From contig CATOTS010000011.1 of NCBI GenBank assembly GCA_951813625.1, positions 62,001-126,000 of the forward strand: 64,000 nucleotides of DNA, read 5' to 3'. The notes beneath the pieces are model-generated. The model was given only the letters and a program-made list of their open reading frames with translations, was not told the origin of the DNA and did not search any database. Shown piece by piece: positions 62,410 through 64,000 of this stretch (position 1 is its first letter; every line of letters starts with the position of its first letter). Source of the stretch: an uncultured Caldilineaceae bacterium. GTDB taxonomy: Bacteria; Chloroflexota; Anaerolineae; Caldilineales; Caldilineaceae. A program made the position numbers and the translations under genes.

Positions 62410-62979
62410 ATGGACGAACAACAGATACGTCAAGTCGTCACGGCCCGTTTTTATCAGTCGCTGTCCGAAAGCGAAATCGAAGTCAGCGCCATACCTCAAG
62501 CCCAGTTGCAGGCCATTGTAAACGGGCTGGCCGATGGCCTCTTTGCCGCGCTGGATGCAATGGAAGCCGAGGCCGAGCACCCCGCCACTGCAGCCGGTGC
62601 GCCGTCGCCGGCAACATACCCCGCCGACGCCATCGCCGACCACGCCGAAACCGAAGAACTGCTCTGGTCCGGCCGGCCCTATCTCTCAATCGGCGTCCGC
62701 TACGAACTGACAACACAACGGCTCCGGCTCATCCGCGGCCTTCTGGGACGCAGCTACCACGAAATCGAACTGGTGCGCGTACGCGATACGTCGGTGAACC
62801 AGCATCTAGGCGAACGCGCGCTTAACGTGGGCGACGTTGCGATCGTCAGCAACGACCCTTCCCACCCTGAGGTCACGCTCCACAACGTCAAGAATCCGAT
62901 GGAGCTGCGCGAGATGATCCGCAAGGCCACCATTCGCGAAAAAGAGCGGCGCGGCCTCCACTTCCGCGAGGAGATGTAG
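62410..62979 (+). CDS. Bacterial PH-domain protein
   Basis: The 189-residue protein has a helical N-terminus (TARFYQSLSESEIEVSAIPQAQLQAIVNGLADGLF) and a C-terminal PH-like domain. The latter contains EELLWSGRPYLSIGVRYELTTQRLRLIRGLLGRSYHEIELVRVRDTSVNQHLGERALNVGDVAIVSND, the pattern of YdbT/bPH2 domains. AGGAGA precedes ATG 62410 by about 9 nt. bPH proteins are usually membrane-associated, but no membrane helix is visible here. It is followed after 2 nt by the inositol-monophosphatase-family gene. Confidence 0.82.
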   Translation: MDEQQIRQVVTARFYQSLSESEIEVSAIPQAQLQAIVNGLADGLFAALDAMEAEAEHPATAAGAPSPATYPADAIADHAETEELLWSGRPYLSIGVRYELTTQRLRLIRGLLGRSYHEIELVRVRDTSVNQHLGERALNVGDVAIVSNDPSHPEVTLHNVKNPMELREMIRKATIREKERRGLHFREEM

Positions 62980-62981
62980 CC

Positions 62982-63866
62982 GTGAATCTCCCGACGGCAT
63001 CCGAACAGGCGCCGCGCGATCAGGAAGCGTTGCCGGTCCCGAAATCCGCCCTCTTTGAACTCGCTTATCAGGCCGGGGAACTGGCGCTGACCATGCAGCG
63101 CGACGGCCTGCGCGCCATCCGCTCCAAGTCGACCGAGCACGACCTGGTCACCGAGGCCGACCTCGCCTGCGAGGCGTTGATCCGCGACCGGCTGGCAGCC
63201 CTGACGCCCGGATTCGGCTTTTGGGGCGAAGAAAGCGATGAGCAGCCGGATGACGAACATTTCTGGCTCGTCGATCCGATCGACGGCACAATCAATTACG
63301 CCGCCGGCGTGCCCTGGTTCGGCATCAACATCGCGCTCATCCGCCGCGGCGAAACCGTTTTGGGCCTCTCTCTGATCCTGCCGCGGTTCGAACTCTTCTG
63401 GGCGCAGGCCGGCCATGGCGCCGCGTTGAGGCATCGCGACGGCAGCGAGGAGCGTCTGCAGGTCAGCCGCGTCGCCTCGCTGTCCGATGCGCTGCTCGTC
63501 ACCGGTTTCCCGTACCACCGCGCCGAGGGCGACGACAACAACGCGGCGGAATTCGCGCGCATCATGCCAATCTGTCGAGGCGTGCGGCGGATGGGCGCCT
63601 CCTCGGCTGACATGGCTTACCTTTCCAGCGGCGCCCTTTCGGGCTACTGGGAAGGATCGATCCAGCCGTGGGATGTTGCCCCCGGGACCCTCCTGGTGCG
63701 GGAGGCCGGCGGCCTCGTCACCAACTACGACGGCGCCCCCTTCGGCCTGGGCGACAGCCAAATCGTCGCCAGCAACGGACAACCGGGCGTCCACGCGGCG
63801 CTGTTGCGCGCCATCCAGGAGAGCCGTGCCGGCAAGTTCGACCCGGACTCGTCGAAAGAGGATTGA
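62982..63866 (+). CDS. Inositol-monophosphatase-family phosphatase
   Basis: The 294-residue protein has WGEESDEQ, then WLVDPIDGTINYAAGVPWFGINIALI near residue 97, and SIQPWDVAPGTLLVREAGG at the C-terminus. These are the three metal-binding motifs of the family (E; DPIDGT; WDxAPG). Substrates of this family include inositol phosphate, histidinol phosphate and fructose bisphosphate, so no symbol is given. The GTG start is 3 nt after the previous stop. Confidence 0.94.
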   Translation: MNLPTASEQAPRDQEALPVPKSALFELAYQAGELALTMQRDGLRAIRSKSTEHDLVTEADLACEALIRDRLAALTPGFGFWGEESDEQPDDEHFWLVDPIDGTINYAAGVPWFGINIALIRRGETVLGLSLILPRFELFWAQAGHGAALRHRDGSEERLQVSRVASLSDALLVTGFPYHRAEGDDNNAAEFARIMPICRGVRRMGASSADMAYLSSGALSGYWEGSIQPWDVAPGTLLVREAGGLVTNYDGAPFGLGDSQIVASNGQPGVHAALLRAIQESRAGKFDPDSSKED

Positions 63867-63869
63867 CCG

Positions 63870-64000
63870 ATGGACAAGAGACTGGTGCAGGAACAGTTCG
63901 GCGTCAACGCCCGCGAATACATCACCAGCCGGCCCCACGCCAAGGGCGCCAGTCTGCAACGGCTGGTCGAAGTGGTCCAGCCGCAGCCGCACTGGCACGC
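63870..64000 (+). CDS. SAM-dependent methyltransferase, start only
   Basis: An ATG 4 nt after the previous stop opens a frame reading DKRLVQEQFGVNAREYITSR, then AKGASLQRLVEVVQPQPHWH, to the window edge. This start is typical of class I methyltransferases of the UbiE-like type, in which the SAM-binding loop comes just after. The rest is outside the window, so the call is family-level only. Confidence 0.7.
   Translation, partial: MDKRLVQEQFGVNAREYITSRPHAKGASLQRLVEVVQPQPHWH

Overview
The window is a 64 kb piece of a GC-rich bacterial chromosome. It looks like a member of the Chloroflexota, most likely the Anaerolineae/Caldilineales side. That is an inference from gene content: coenzyme F420 synthesis (CofD, CofC and an FbiB-like nitroreductase), an F420-type luciferase-like oxidoreductase, xanthine dehydrogenase-type genes, a Uma2-family gene, DUF5671 membrane proteins, a MeaB/B12-domain pair, ThyX, and many dispersed non-coding repeats. 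No rRNA, tRNA or CRISPR array was seen. Several genes are best started at GTG or TTG.

Layout. 1-7 kb (minus strand): the start of a GH4 glycosidase, then a tight five-gene operon (a FAD/2Fe-2S fusion subunit, a GNAT acetyltransferase, a PlsC-like acyltransferase, a molybdopterin subunit and a membrane protein). 7-14 kb: an LLM oxidoreductase, the F420 genes, a membrane-anchored Cas4-like nuclease, a MaoC hydratase and an MDR reductase. 14.6-19 kb: an M20 amidohydrolase followed by a lipoprotein and two membrane proteins. 19-21 kb: a lower-GC SIR2-domain gene, probably a defence gene. 21-30 kb: Uma2, MeaB plus a B12 domain, acyl-CoA dehydrogenase, ComEA, a flavin monooxygenase, CysNC and CysD. 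30-41.4 kb: a double-DsbA lipoprotein, then a three-gene block of a giant surface VWA protein, a tubulin/FtsZ-like GTPase-type protein, and a 1063-residue membrane protein whose N-terminus looks like a tubulin-like domain that has lost its GTP loop. 41.5-42.5 kb: an IS982-like element directly in front of a wax-ester synthase/DGAT gene. 44-51.4 kb: DUF1385 and a complete branched-chain-amino-acid-type ABC transporter with a RibD/DHFR-like gene inserted in it. 51.5-55.8 kb: a VapC toxin with a small putative antitoxin, a long ThyX, a nucleotide-sugar dehydrogenase, and an orphan IS630-type helix-turn-helix gene. 55.9-60.6 kb: a secreted membrane-anchored protein and a TgpA-like transglutaminase. 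60.7-64 kb: a degenerate MBL-fold protein, a PH-domain protein, an inositol-monophosphatase-family enzyme and the start of a methyltransferase.

Two things stand out. First, four dispersed non-coding elements (8.4, 13.8, 45.3 and 61.5 kb) form one MITE-like family. They share 12-bp terminal inverted repeats (GGGTGCAGYCCA), a 60-bp hairpin core that is duplicated in the full-length form, and 8-9-bp direct flanking repeats (perfect 8 bp at 61.5 kb). All four lie between divergent genes and end 36-39 bp before a recognisable -10 box of the right-hand gene, which suggests insertion aimed at promoter-upstream DNA. Second, the VWA/tubulin-like/pseudo-tubulin operon is a candidate membrane-remodelling or cell-surface system. 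Short degenerate 7-bp-period tracts are also scattered between genes, and one forms the linker inside the MITE.
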